Source: Gaeumannomyces sp. JS-464
Taxonomy: Eukaryota > Ascomycota > Sordariomycetes > Magnaporthales > Magnaporthaceae
Direction: 5' to 3'
NCBI GenBank assembly: GCA_002197995.1
Contig: NGZR01000002.1
Span: forward strand, 3,782,001-3,846,000
Length of the DNA stretch: 64,000 bases
The notes under the pieces were generated by a model. That model had not been told where the DNA came from. It ran no database searches and saw only the letters and a program-made list of their open reading frames with translations. The stretch's first letter is position 1, and each line of letters begins with the position of its first letter. Both the position numbers and the translations under genes were made by a program. Below, in pieces: positions 1-12,609 of the stretch.

Positions 1-459
1 ATTAAATTCCTTATGCTAAAACGGCACCGCTTCGCATTAAATTTTTTTAAAACTAACACTTTACGAAGCCCGGCCGGCTTCGAGGCTTTTCGCGATATAA
101 TCGCTTTGTGCGAAGCAAATGCAAAAGTAAAGTTTTAACTAGGGCTAAAACCGGAAAAATGTAAGTGCGCCGATTTAACGCGCTGCCATAAAGCTCCCCG
201 GTTTGCTTACGCCGGCATCGACATATAATTTACTTATAATTGGAGGTATATTACAATTACTTTAAAAAAGCTTATAATAGCGCCGTTAAGCTTTACTTTT
301 TATATAACGATTAGGTTTTTAGTAAACTTTAATAAAGCGATTATTACCGTTCGCATTTTACTTACTCGAAGGAGTTGCCCGCTTAATACGACCCTTTCGT
401 TTACGGCGAAGTGTTTACGACCGCCGGCTATTGCATTTTTTACATAGCAAATAAATCGC
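1..459. other. RIP-degraded sequence, unassigned
   Basis: AT-rich sequence with many TAA/TTA and no open frame of note. No terminal repeats or recognisable domain were seen. It may be the upstream part of the coding relic that follows. Confidence 0.4.
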
Positions 460-1490
460 TAGCGCTTAAAACGCGATTTTATTAATTTTTAAACAAAGGT
501 TTATAAAAGGACCACGTTTACAGCCATTACGAAAAATACATCCAAACTATCGATAATAAAAAGTCGGTAATTTGCCCTTATTTTAACATTTGATATAATA
601 TTGCTTTCGACTTAGTTAAACATTTTAAATTCCATTTTTTAAACGCCTATTGCCGAAACTTTATTAAAAAGTTAACTTCGCTAAAGCTAAAAAAAAAGGA
701 TAACGTAAAATTCGCACCGTTTAAAAAAAAACGAAAGCGAAGCGTCGAGCTTAACAAGGAAGCTAAAGTCGACATTTGCCATTTCGTTAATAAAACTATC
801 CAAATAACGCGTTAACATCGAGCGGCTATTACGTTTTTGCTGTCGCTTTTCGAAAGCTACGTATCCCCGTTTGGCAATTGCTAAATTTAGGGCTAGTTAA
901 AAAATAAAAGCGCTAAAAGCGGCAATGTTTTACTTTGTTCGCGATCGTTTTTGGATAATAACGAAGTGGAAAAGTGCTTTGCTTTAATTGTAAATAGCAT
1001 TTTATAGGAATTTTAAAATCTAATACTAACGAAAAAACCCACAGGATTTTAAGATGCTTTTAAAACAAAGTCCCCCAAATTTAATACCGTCGGCTTTTAA
1101 TCCCGCAAACGACGATCCCTATTTCGCTTAGCTAACAAATGCGATAGCTTTTAGCTTTACCCCGTTTTTATATATGAACTTAGCAAAAATATATTGCCAA
1201 AAAAGGCATAATACGCCTTTATAAGCGTACGGCAATTTAAGCGGTAATAGCGGCAGCAATAATAACCTAGCCGGCTTTACTAACGATATAAAACAAATCA
1301 CGCTAAATGGTAATTTCCTCGGAGCTAGCCACGACGGCAATAATAACAACGTTAACCTCCCGCCGCCCAACTTCGATATTGCGCTACTTTTTACGCTAAC
1401 TTTTACGCACGATCCCCCGTTAAACGGCGGAAAAAAAAGGCGAATTAAACTAGTTCCGCATAAATAAAAAACGTTTAAAGCGAATAATAA
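460..1490 (+). pseudogene. C2H2-finger-like coding relic
   Basis: One + strand frame reads for about 340 codons with only a handful of TAA/TAG/TGA stops, as expected of a RIPped coding region. Around 525-640 it reads YSHYEKYIQTIDNKKSVICP, followed by a KHFKFHF stretch, which resembles the Cys and His halves of a C2H2 zinc finger with the second Cys lost. A Lys/Arg-rich block follows (KKKDNVKFAPFKKKRKRS). The rest is hydrophilic and low in complexity. The minus-strand open frame at 1128-1493 overlaps it and is more likely a shadow. No named family is recognised; it could be a transposon accessory gene or a decayed host gene. The start and end are not defined. Confidence 0.35.
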
Positions 1491-2702
1491 CATAAATAAG
1501 CCACTTAAAAAAAGGATTAAAATAATCCTTAAAATTAATACCTAAGGTTCGTTTGGTTATATTTTAATAAATATTATATAGGCTTATAACGAAATAAACC
1601 AATTTAATAAAAACAAAACTAAATAGGATGCAAAAAAGTAGGTTAAAATGCTTATTCACTAAAAAAACCTATAACATTCCACGAAGTGTAAACGTTTTGC
1701 AAGCAATAAAACGCCCTGCAAGCAGCGAGAATAAAGCCCCACGGAGAACCCTATTAGTTATAAAGCTAAAAGGCCACTAAAAGGTTCGCAACGGGATACT
1801 TTTAAAAAGATTTAAAAGGTTAAAAGGTAAGGAAACCCCTAAAAGGTTCCCGATGGATGCGAAAAGGCGGTACAGCTCGGGGCAGGCATAAAAAAAGCCC
1901 TTAAAACTCTTTGCTAAAAGGATTGGAAAGCACGCAACCGTTTTTTATTTAATGGGATACCATCCACTAAATGCACTACTTGCAAATCCACTTCGTTAGT
2001 TATTAGGGGCGATTTTACGTATATAGCGCTTTTTAAACGCGCAGGGATTAACTTCGAGCGCGATTTCGAAAGCGCGTATTTTTTCCCGTGCACAATCGTT
2101 CCGGCATACGGTCGTTTAGCGAGTCGCAATACGTTTTTTTTACTTTGCACGCATTACAACGCACGCCGAAAACTACCCCGTGGAAAGAAGAGCCTTTAGC
2201 GCAATTAGCGCCAATTTAAAAGGTATTTGCAAAGGTTTAATTTAAAAAAAGCGCAATTTATACGCATAATTTTAGGCGCTAGCATAAAGCCGTTTCACTT
2301 TTATCTCTTTTCCGGCTCCAAATTATAAAGGCAGCAGGTAAAGCCGTTACGGCCAAAGTTACCGCGAAAAGAAAGGGAAAAAACCTAACGCGTCGGCGTT
2401 TAAAAAATGGGAGGGAAAAAACCATTATAACGCGGCTAATAGCGGGGAAAACCTAGTCGTTTTCGCGCGATTAAAAATGCATTTGCAAAAGAAAAAAAAG
2501 GATAAAAAGCTTAAAAATGCAAGTTAAGTCCTTTTTATTCCACTCCTAAAAAAGGGACGAAGGAAATGGAAAACCGCCCTTTTTTAACCTTTAACGGTAA
2601 ATTAAAAAGTTATCTTTAAAGGCAAAAGGCTCCCCCTAACATAAAATGCGTAAAACGCTTTTTATATTAAAAAAATGGACTTTAACGGGATTTTTGCCGA
2701 AA
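1491..2702. other. RIP-degraded sequence, unassigned
   Basis: AT-rich with scattered CpG. Part of 2290-2700 can be read on + as a Lys-rich frame broken by TAA/TAG, but no domain is recognisable. No LTR or terminal inverted repeat was found. Confidence 0.35.
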
Positions 2703-2710
2703 CGTTAACG

Positions 2711-3213
2711 CTTTAAAAGGGGATAGTGTAAAAAGGCCCGTTACGACAAAAAGGGCCGCTATAAGGGAAGGCTTTAGCCTCCCTTCGCGGGCTCGCCACG
2801 CGAAGGCCCAAAAACCTAAAGCACGTAATAAAGCCCCTAATGCCACGTTATTTAAGCAAATTGGTTAAAGCAAGCCGGCGATTATAACAACTAAGCTAAA
2901 GTTGTCGTATTTACCTATTACGGGGTAAGCCGAAAGCCGGTACAAAGTAATTACGGTGGTAGTAAACAACTTATAAAATTACAGGGCTTATATTGCTATA
3001 AGGGTAAATATAACAACTTTAGCTTAATCCGGCAATTTCGGAATTGCCTTTTTTAAACTGCCTAAAATAGCGTAACCTTTTAGGCTCCTATTACGTGCTT
3101 AAGTGCTTTAAGCCTCCACGTGGTTTAAGCCCGTAAAGGGATTAAAGCTCCCTATTATAGCGAAAGTTTACCGCTATTATAGCAAGCCCTTTTACATTAT
3201 TTCCCCCCTAAAG
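2711..3213. mobile_element. Foldback/MITE-like element with about 220 bp inverted arms
   Basis: The left arm, starting CTTTAAAAGGGGATAGTG, is matched in reverse complement by the right end, CTTTAGGGGGGAAATAATG. Similarity continues inward in patches: a GCACGTAATA block at 2823, matched at 3090, and a nearly perfect 24 bp inner pair at 2892-2915 and 3003-3026 (TAAGCTAAAGTTGT core). The arms flank a loop of about 90 bp. Both ends are bordered by CGTTAACG (2703-2710 and 3214-3221), consistent with an 8 bp target duplication of the hAT type, although this octamer is itself palindromic and could belong to the arms. There is no coding capacity, so it is a non-autonomous DNA element. Confidence 0.6.
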
Positions 3214-3220
3214 CGTTAAC

Positions 3221-6200
3221 GCTTTAGCAATGCCTTTTTAGTAAAGTGCCTAGTCGGAGCTTGGCTCGCCGGTAGTGCATTAGCGGTCCTAAGTTTATTA
3301 ATGCCTTTATTATATAGGGTAAAGGATTCCCTTATAATGCAAAAGTGCAAATAGCTTTACTTTTAAAGCGTTAACGAGGTTAGGATAATTTCGGGTAAGG
3401 CCCGGCCTTATAAAGCCGAAGGGCCCGGTGGTAGTTAAGGTAAAAGCGATTAATCGGCGGGCCTTTTTATTCCTTTCCGGCTTACCGGCTTTATTTTCCT
3501 TTTTTTTTTTTAATAATAACAACCTTTTAATACGTTGTTTTTTTAACCCTACCTTTTACGCTTCCGCTTATTTAGGTTTGCGCTTAAACTATTTAATTTT
3601 CGCCTTACTTGTTTTTCGGCGCTTACAATATCGCGGTTCTTTTAATTTTACATTTGCACCTTTGCTTTTGGAACCCGCGGTTTCTCACGTTTAAATTTCC
3701 CTTAGCGGTTTTTAACGTCCGCGCTTTTTCCTCATTCCTCGCATTTCCTCGCGGCGATTGCGGTAATCGAAGCTTGGTACGTTTTTGTTCTCCCTTTTAG
3801 CGCGCTTATTTTAAGCGGCGGCTAACTTTTCCTAGCATTATGGCTTTTATCGCAAAAAAAACGACGAGTTTCGCGCGCGGTTTTTTAACCTTAACGACGA
3901 TAAGCTGGCCGTTATTAATCGGTCCATACAGCAAAATTTCCAAGTTGCCTCGCGCAATGGCCCTAAAAATATCGTAATTTATAATCCCGCTATTCGCTTT
4001 TTCGGCCTATTATAATAGGCTAAGCTAATGGGTGGTGGCTAATAGGTGCCGAAATAATGTTATGTTATAAATGAAAAAAAAGGGAAAAAAAGCAGTTTCC
4101 TTTTCGGAAACTGGCCTTCGTTATATAAGTAATAAAACGGTTTAAAAGTAACCTTTAAGCCTATAACCCGTGCTATTAGCACGGAAATATAATATAGCCT
4201 CCTTTTCCCGGTTTATTTTTCGTTTTGCTTTTAAAAGGTTCCCGGTTAGTTTCCGAGCCGAAGTTCCGTTTTTTTATAATTAGTCCCGACCCGGGTGGTT
4301 TTTCCGTATTAGTGTTTGGTCGTTCCGGCGCACCGTTCCGGCTTAGCCGCTGTTTGGTATAAAGCGTTGCTAAACGTCCTCGAACGCGTGTTTTGCTATC
4401 GTTATTTGGGCTTTAGTATTAATTTGTTTAAATATCGCGTGCGGGTTAAAGCGTGCTTACTTTTGCTCGGCTATATGTCGTTAAGCTATTACTTTTACGT
4501 TAACGTCGTTTTATTTAAGTGCTGTGTTAGGTTAAAACGTGCTTTCCTTTTTTATCGGTGTTAATTTAGCTTTATGTTATATTTTAAGCGCGTTTTTTTA
4601 CCTTTTACCTATTTCCTTTTTTGCTCGAGGTTTTTAAGGAAAAATTTCCACCTCGCGTTTTTTGCTTTTTTTTTCCGTTGCGATAACCATTCCCATTTTT
4701 CGCCGTGCTGGTTTCGGCTTTGTTTCGAAACGCGCTCGTTTTTTTTCGCGTTTTGCAACTTCGTCCTTTTTATTAGCAATTAGCCTTCGCCGTTTTTAAT
4801 TTGTTTCGCCCGCGTTTTTTATTAACTCGAGGTTTTCGTTTTTTTAATATAATAACCACGTCGGCTAATAGTGGTGGCGGTAATTCGCCGCGCTAAAGTT
4901 TTAAGGATTTAAACCTTTTTAATCGAGTACGTATCGCCCGTATCCAGTATGCTTTTTTATTTAACCCGCGTTTTTTTAGCATAAGAAAAATAATAAACGG
5001 CTTTTCGCCGCTACGTCGCCGATTTGCATAAATTGCAAAGCGATTTTAATAACGATAAGCACGCGGTTTCCGACCATATCGATTTTAAATGTAATAATTG
5101 CTTTTCGAAGGTTAAAATTACCGGGCAAATAGCTTGCGTTAAGCGCCGCCCCGGCTAAGCTTATAACTGTTGCCGTTATAGCAAATTTAAACCTTGTTAC
5201 ATTTCGAATGCCGCGTACGCGCATTCGCCGTTTTTACGCCGTATTCGCCGCGATATGCTCGCGTTTACTATTAATAACGCGCATTACGAAATTAAAAGAG
5301 TTATTTTCAGTAAAAGCAAACGGTTTATCCTTATTCGCCTTTTTTTTATTTACCTATTAATATTAATAACGGGAGTTAAACCGCGTTAACTAAAAGTTAG
5401 CTTAGTAATAAACTTAAAACTAGCCGAATGCGGGCAACAAGCTCGCTTTACCCTCCATTTTGGGCATTTCTTCCCGCCGCGGCCAAAGCTAGCAATAAAT
5501 GCAAAACTATTTTACCCGCGGCTTCCAATTTTTCGTTATACGTTATAAACCCGGTATTTTTCCTTTTGCTTAAGCGTTTTTTACTTAACCCGCGCTTAGC
5601 ATTAATACGAAACGGCTTCGCGTTATTAAAAAGAGCGCGATATTTAGTTTTTGGCCGCAATCGGCACTTTTACGGACGTTATGCGTAATAGCCCCGCCCG
5701 TTTCGCGCTTTTTACCCCGGGTCGTTTTTTTAAGGAAATTTCGCGTTTTACGCGTCCTGTTTAGCCCGTTAACGAGCCCGCGTCGCCGATTAACGCGCTC
5801 GCGTGGAACCGTCGTCGTATTTAAAAGCGTTAAAAGCGTTTCGCTCGCGAAGCCATTAAGCGTTAGCTTTAAAAAAAAATACCGCGCAAAATGTATTTTT
5901 TAACGCTGGCGTTAACGCGTCGAATAAAAGCGGATGTTATAACGCGCCCAAATAAAGGTATAGTTTAACTGCGTGTTATTTTTTTGTTATTAGCATTTTA
6001 GCTTTTCGTTTTTGCCGTATTAGGCTGGCGTATTTACTTTAATAAAGCCGGCGTGCTTTTTTTTATTTTGTAGTGTTAAGCTTATATGCCCGGGTGGTTA
6101 AGTCCAATGCGTGCCTTTTTACTTTATTTTAATCGTCGCGTATATTATGGATTAAGCTTAGTGGTTTAATTTTAATGCTAAGGTTTTACTTTATAACTTG

Positions 6201-8599
6201 TATATAATCCTTTTCGTAACTTCGGGCTTTCGGCAGGTAAATCTTTTCTTTTGTTAGTTTTATTTATCACTTTTCCTGGGCTTTTAAGCGACTTTTTTCA
6301 AACCACTTTATAATAGCGTGCGTTTAACGCCTTTTTTTCCAAATATTAGTTTAGGCTAACCCGCGTAATTAGGTTTTTATTATAATAACGCGTTACGTTC
6401 CCGTTTTTTCTTATCGCTTACCCGCGTAACGCGTTTTTAACGTATTTTTATTATTGTTTAAGTGGACGTCCCCTTTGCTTTTTACGGTTTTTATTGCTGC
6501 TTAAATGCGGCCCGTTTTTTTAAACATCGCTTTATTAAGCTTTAAACTCGTTTAACGCCGTTGTTTTTTCGAAAAGCTTTAATAGGTATTAGCCTATTTT
6601 GTTATAGCTGGTTTATTTTATTAATACCTATTTTTTTTTTTGCTTTTAGCGTTTTTTATAACCAGGATTTTTTTTACCAAATGCTTTTTTTAAAGCTTTT
6701 CGTTTTTCGGTAATAGTAATAACACTAGTTTAAATCGCGTATTGGTATTTTATTAACTTAAAAGCGGGTTATCCGTTACGCGCTATACTAATTTCATATA
6801 AAAGTTAAGGTAAATACCTTTTGATACGTTTAAAGTAATATTAAGTGGGTTAAAAATTGCCACTATTTTAAACTTATTTATTACTTAATTTAGCTTTTTA
6901 CTAAGCTGGTTTATTTTTATATTACGAAGTAAAAGCTAAACCTTATCGCTTTTTTTAAACTTTTACGCTAAAATTTATTCGCATTAGCTTTTTATTATTA
7001 TTGTGTAAATGTTATTGCGGTTGTGGCTATTTTTAGCCCTTTTTTTAAATATGTTAAAAACGCGGTTATTTTTTTTTTTATTCGTTGTTAACGTTTTAAT
7101 TACTAGTGCCTTTTTAAGCAAAAGGTTAATATTAAAGCCAAATAGTAATTGGCTAAAATTAAACCTTATTACGGTTAAATTTCGGTTATTTAAAGCTAGT
7201 TAAAAAACGTTTAAATATAAAAACTAATTTTTTTGTAAAAAAACGATAAAATATTTTAAATAATGTTATATTTCTTAATTCGCCCGCTTTATGCTTTTGT
7301 TTATTTAAAACTAAAACGCTGTTAAAAAAGCTAGCTAATGTTAACCTAAAAGCAAAGTTTTATTTAAAAGTTTTTAACTTAATTAAAACTTTTATTTAAA
7401 ATAATATAGTTAAAAAATCCCCGGAATTTCCACCATATATTCTAAACCCGTATTACGCATTTTTTAACGCCTATTATATGCATTGCTTCGAGTTAAACGT
7501 ATTTTAATAATTTGTTTATAATTATTATTAAATATTTTAAGTTTTTATCGTTCGCGGGCAATTTCGTTATAAAATCGATTAAAATTATTTTTTAATATTA
7601 GTTCGGTATTAAAAGGGGGTGGAAAAAACCTTGTTTCGCCAGTTTTAAAGGTTAAAATTTGCGGTAAATATCGCAATTGCGTACGAAACGCGCCACGTTT
7701 TATACTATACTTTTTAATAGTAATTTCGATATAGTATTTTAAACGTGTTATTTTTGCTTACGTATTTTATAATTAGCAAAACGTAAACTTTTTGGATTAC
7801 TATGGTTATTAATAGCTTTTAGCCCGAAAATTACAAACGTTTTTTATATTGCAAAGGTTTTTACGCGTTAATAAAGCAGTTTATAATTTATGCTTTAATG
7901 TTAATTTTAAGTGGAAATTTGCGCGCGTTTTATCGAATTGCGTTTAGCTTCGTTTTATAAGTAAAGTTTTACCGTAACGCTTTTTCCTATGTTTTGCTAT
8001 ATTCGTTTTACAAAAAAATTATATGCCTAATAGCAAAATACCGGATTTAAGGCGGGCAAGTGTTATTTTTGTAGTTTACGTTTTTTTCCGTTTTTATTAT
8101 AACCACAGTAATTACGAAATAAGTTAAGTAAAAAATTGTTATTTTCCGAAGCATTATTAATTCGTTTTGCTTTTTTCGTGATAAATCGTTTAGTAAAATG
8201 GCGTGTTTTTTTAGTTTATACTATAAGTTATAATCGAATTTTAAACAAAATATAAAGCTGGAGTTAAATTATTCCGGAACGGCTTTAAAAAGTTACTTAT
8301 TTTAAAAAGGGAAAAACGGCTTATAACGATTAATTGCTTACCATTTCGCTAAATTAAACAACGTATAACGCAATTACATTATCCATAATAAAAAACTCCT
8401 AACGATAATAAAATGTTTAAAAACCTAAAACGTAAAATTACGAAGCGTATTTAAACCGTTTTTAATTTTTATAAATTATAAAAGCTTGGAATACTTTTTT
8501 AAACTTCGAAAAATGTTTAAAAAACATTTGCGTTAAACGGAAATATTAGCGAAATTTAATTACAATTTGTAATATTAACCAGGGAAATACGTAGTATTA
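3221..8599. other. Strongly RIPped region without assignable gene
   Basis: This 5.4 kb of AT-rich sequence has no LTR pair, hairpin terminus or recognisable domain. Minus-strand reading gives stretches broken only by TAA/TAG, for example LPAESPKLRKGLYTSYKVKP at 6181-6240 and a basic stretch at 5448-5660. This suggests a decayed gene on - between about 4300 and 7300, but no family could be named. The 5' half (gag, protease, RT) of the Gypsy-3 relic is expected in 6000-8600 but could not be recognised. Confidence 0.3.
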
Positions 8600-10340
8600 C
8601 CAAACGCGCTATTACGAAAAAATAAAACGAAAAGGGAAAAATACGTAAAGCAACGCTATTATAACTAATGCAAAAGCATAACGTTAGCAAAATTCCGTAT
8701 TAATTTTATATTTATAACCACCTTATCCCCAAGTTAAACTTATAACAAGGTTACGCCGATACGAAAAAAAACTTTAATATTTAACTTAATTTAACTATTA
8801 ATACGAAATTATATTTACGTTACACCTTTTTTAACGAAAGCTATTATTTTTCGCGAATAAATTTTAGCGAATTTATAAAATAAAACGTTACGCCGCGATA
8901 AAATATATAAATATAAATTTATAGTAATTTAGCAAAATACGCGCAGTTTTTTTTTAAAAGCTAATATAAAAACGCAAATAGCAAATTGCGAAATTAATAT
9001 ATAAAAAGCATTTTAATATAAAAGGCGGTTATAATTTCTAATTTAAAAACCATTAATTACCATTTTAATTTAAAAAATACACGTTTTTCCGATCGTAAAC
9101 CACGCGGGTTAAAATAACATATTTGCCGTTTTATGCCGGGATTACTATTAGGATAAGATATTACGAAATATGGCATAATTCGTTTGTAATTGCGATATAT
9201 GCCGCAAATTTCGCCCGTTACGATAATATAATAAAAGTTATTACGTTTCCTTTCGGTTTTAAACCAGTTTTAAAAAAACATTTCGATAAATTTTATAATA
9301 AAGCTTTCGTTATTAAAAAAGGACCGAAATATTTAATAGTAATTATTAATAAGTTATTAAAATATATCTAATTAAAAGCCATGCATATATAAAAATAAAG
9401 GAATATATAGCAAAGTTTCGTTTTGCTTAATAGCGATTTCGTAACTTCCTAAATAGTATTATATTCGATAAAAATTCGAATTAAGTCGGAAAATTTTAAA
9501 TAAAACTATGCTTTTAAATGGGAATTAAACAATTGCTTTTTATTCCTTCCACCCGAATAATCGGGTATAAAATAAGCAAACTAAAAAGTTTAACATTATT
9601 ACGCTGTTTTATTATTTTTCGCGCAAACCGATTGGTTATAACACTTTAACGTTTGCTAATTCGCGCTTAATAATAAAAAATTCGACTATTACGAAATATA
9701 GCCCCAATTGTTTATTTTTTGGATTCGATATTAACCCGATCCTATATTATACCTTTTATTAAATAACGCGTTTAAAGCTAAAAAAAAAAGCGCGTTTTCG
9801 CCCTTTTAGCCCATTTACGCGAAGGATTAAAACTCGCTATAATAGCCGCGGCATTTGCGTAATAATAATAAAAGTCCTAAACGAATAAATTTCGCCGCCC
9901 GGCTAAAAAATACAAAATGAGGGATAAAGTTTAGCTATTTTTTCGTAATATTAAAACAAACCGCTTTAATAAAAAGCTAAATTAAATAGCAAATAAATAC
10001 GAAATGGTTGCGGTTTTAACTCCTTTTATTATTATATTAAATGTGTTTAAAAGTATTTACCCCATTTTTTACGTAAAATTAATCGAATAAATAACGAACG
10101 ACCCGCTTTCGTTATAAATAAATACAAATATACGATTAAGCCCCGTTTTAATTTTATTACCGAAAAATAGCGAACTTTAAAAAAAATAGTTCGTGGAAAA
10201 GATTTTAGCAGTAAAAAACGCTAAAAGACGGGGAAAAAAGCAAATATTAGTAAAATGGGTAAAATGGGATAAAGCGAATTGGAATCCATTAAAAAATTTC
10301 GAAAATATAACGGTAATGGCAAATTTCGAAGCGCAATAGG
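8600..10340 (+). pseudogene. Gypsy-3: chromovirus integrase and chromodomain relic
   Basis: This is the 3' half of a third Gypsy polyprotein. Near 9320 a frame reads KYLIVIINKLLKYI, matching the Y-LVIVDR-TK start of the integrase core. Near 9430-9540 another gives RNFLNSIIFDKNSN, the RIPped form of the SDRGS--VG-FW motif. Near 9545-9660 follow remnants of HPQTDGQTER--Q, then AQTDW and KNSTITKYSPNCLFFG, the conserved core end. About 400 bp later (10170-10330) an ILVKWVKWDKANWNP segment is the chromodomain. The pieces lie in different frames with TAA/TAG stops, so the element is dead. No LTR was identified on either side. It differs in sequence from Gypsy-1 and Gypsy-2. Confidence 0.7.
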
Positions 10341-12213
10341 AAAACGCGCGCATTTAAAACGGTTCCGAGCTACGAAATAAAAAAAAAGCAAATAGCGGCG
10401 TTACGTAAATAAGGAAAGCGCGTTACAAGTGTTTAACTATTTAAAAATAAAAAAAAGCCGAAAGGCGGGCGGGCGCGCACTATATAAAAGTACGAAGTTA
10501 AAACGACCTTTAATTTAATTATAACTATAAACGATGCGATAAAAAGCAAAAAGCGCGCCGGCTTCGGAAATTTAGCGAAAAAAAACAAAAACGAACGTTA
10601 AAGTTAAAACGCGCCGGTTTAAATACGAAAATAAAAAAAAGTTTTAGCACGATAAGTTATTACTATACCTAAAACCCAATTTTAAAAAAAAAACCTACGC
10701 GTATAACACGAAAAAAAGGCGGAATTAAAACGCGTTTTTATCGCTAAAAGATTTTTCCTTTTCGAGTTTAAAAAGGGAACGGTACCGACGGGAAAAGGAA
10801 TTGCCGCCGTTGCGATTAACATCCCGGCGATAACGACGCTTTTTACGGTACCGGGCGGTACGAAAAGAAGGCGACGGTTTACGACGGCTCGAGTTAAAAA
10901 ATAAGTAAAGCGATAACGCGCCGAGCTTTTACCAAATTAAATACGGTTATTACTAGCCATTTAAATAATAACGTTAATAAGCCGATTATCGCGCGTTTCG
11001 GCGTAACGTTTCGCTTTTATTTAAAACCTTTGCGAACGATTAATAACGTTATTATTAAAGCATACGGGGAAAAGTTAGTTATTTGCATAAAGTTAAAACT
11101 ATAAATAAGCGTATTTATAAGCTATTAGTTTTAATTGCTATAACGGGAAGGAATACCAGCCGCATTACCGAAAACTAAAGCGTTTTTCGCGGGGTTAGCA
11201 TTTTAAATATGTTAACGGTTAAAACTCGCGTTAATTTCGTTAAAAAATCGCGATTAATATTAATAAGTAATAAGGTATTCGCGAATAAAAACTAATCGCG
11301 AGCTTTTACCGGAAAAAACGCTAAGCGTAAAAATGTGTCGATTATTAGTCGTTATAACAAAAAGGTTATACCGAGCATAACGAAAGGCAAAGCTTAAAGC
11401 GTAAACAATATTAAAAATGTTATAACCCGTTGTTTTTCTTTTACGATAACGGTTGCAAACTTGTTTAGGTTAGTATTTTTTGCAAGCCATAACTTTAATA
11501 ACTTTCGACTTTTAAAAGCACGCGTTACATTTATATTTTTGGTAAACGAAAGCTGCGTGCTTTTCGTTTAACGAGTTACCCATTAAATTAATCGCGTTAG
11601 TAACGCGACGGCTTTTATCGCGCTTATATTAAAAAACATAATAAGTTAAACACGAATAATACACGGGCGCGGAAAAACTTACGCGTTCGAACGGATCGCC
11701 GTTACCACCGCTAAAAAGCGAAAAAAAGCAGCAACGGTAATAAATATCGTGGATAACGTGCGGGTGGAAGTTAACGTTCGTAATGGAATAAAAGCGCGAT
11801 AAATGCGGAAAAAACCAGGGTTAAAAACGGGATTACATAAAAAGGCAAAACGACGGCGGCGGCGAAATAAAGCGAAAACGTAACCGCAATAAGCAAAAAC
11901 GAAAACTATTAACCAGCACCCAAAAGGAAAAGCGGAGGAAAAACGGGAATGGTTAAAACGAAAAGCTAAGGTCGAAACGATAACGAGCGAAAAAAAATTT
12001 CTGGCAAAAGCGAAATCGCAAAAGGGATAAATAAGTTACGCGAAGCAATTAAAAATAAGCATAAAAAAGGGAAAAAAAAGCAAGGCAATTAAAAACCACG
12101 AGGTAACCAAAAAGCAAACCGTTGCTACCGATAAAAAAGGAAGAAACGCCCGGGTTAAAACACGAAGGACTTAAGCACCCATTTAAAAGCCGACCCGGAG
12201 CCGAATACATTAA
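10341..12213. other. RIPped sequence between Gypsy-3 and the gag-only element
   Basis: A TATATAAAAG box (about 10480) lies just after the Gypsy-3 polyprotein and may belong to its 3' LTR, but no partner LTR was found. From 10870 to 12200 a + frame reads with only RIP-type stops and ends in a Lys/Arg/Glu-rich, coiled-coil-like tract (GKAEEKREWLKRKAKVE near 11925). This may be a decayed coding region; no family is recognised. Confidence 0.3.
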
Positions 12214-12359
12214 TGTTAAAAGTGCAGGGCGGCCGCAAAGCCGCCATTAAAAGAGGGAAACAGCTTTGTATTATCCGTGGTCCTTGTAAAAGGTAACTAT
12301 CTAGTAAGTAACGCTTTATGGGTAAAGTAAGGCGCCGGCGCACGGGCTAACTCCTTACA
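12214..12359 (-). repeat. 3' LTR of gag-only element copy 1
   Basis: 146 bp. Read on + it begins TGTTAAAAGTGCAGGGCGG and ends CTCCTTACA, so both strands show TG...CA ends. Near-identical to 13789-13935 and to the LTR pair of copy 2. Confidence 0.85.
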
Positions 12360-12609
12360 CCCCCTTATAACCACGAAAGCGTTATAAAAGTGAAGCTATT
12401 TTTAATCGGCAACTCCTACCTACAGCCTATATCCGTGGTGGGGTTTTTCGATTACATGGCATACTATCCAGCGCTACCGCGGTTAACAGGCATTGCAGCA
12501 GTATAATTAACGGCCCGGGGGTTAGCTCTTTTAGCCCTTCCTGTTCTTATAGCCTATGCAGCGCCCTGCTGCTTTTGCTTGTAATATTCCTCCTCCAGCT
12601 TAGGGTGCA

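Noticed and set aside
9123..9371. 82-codon + frame as a separate gene
   Set aside because: It is part of the Gypsy-3 integrase region (ends in the KYLIVIINKLLKYI core segment).
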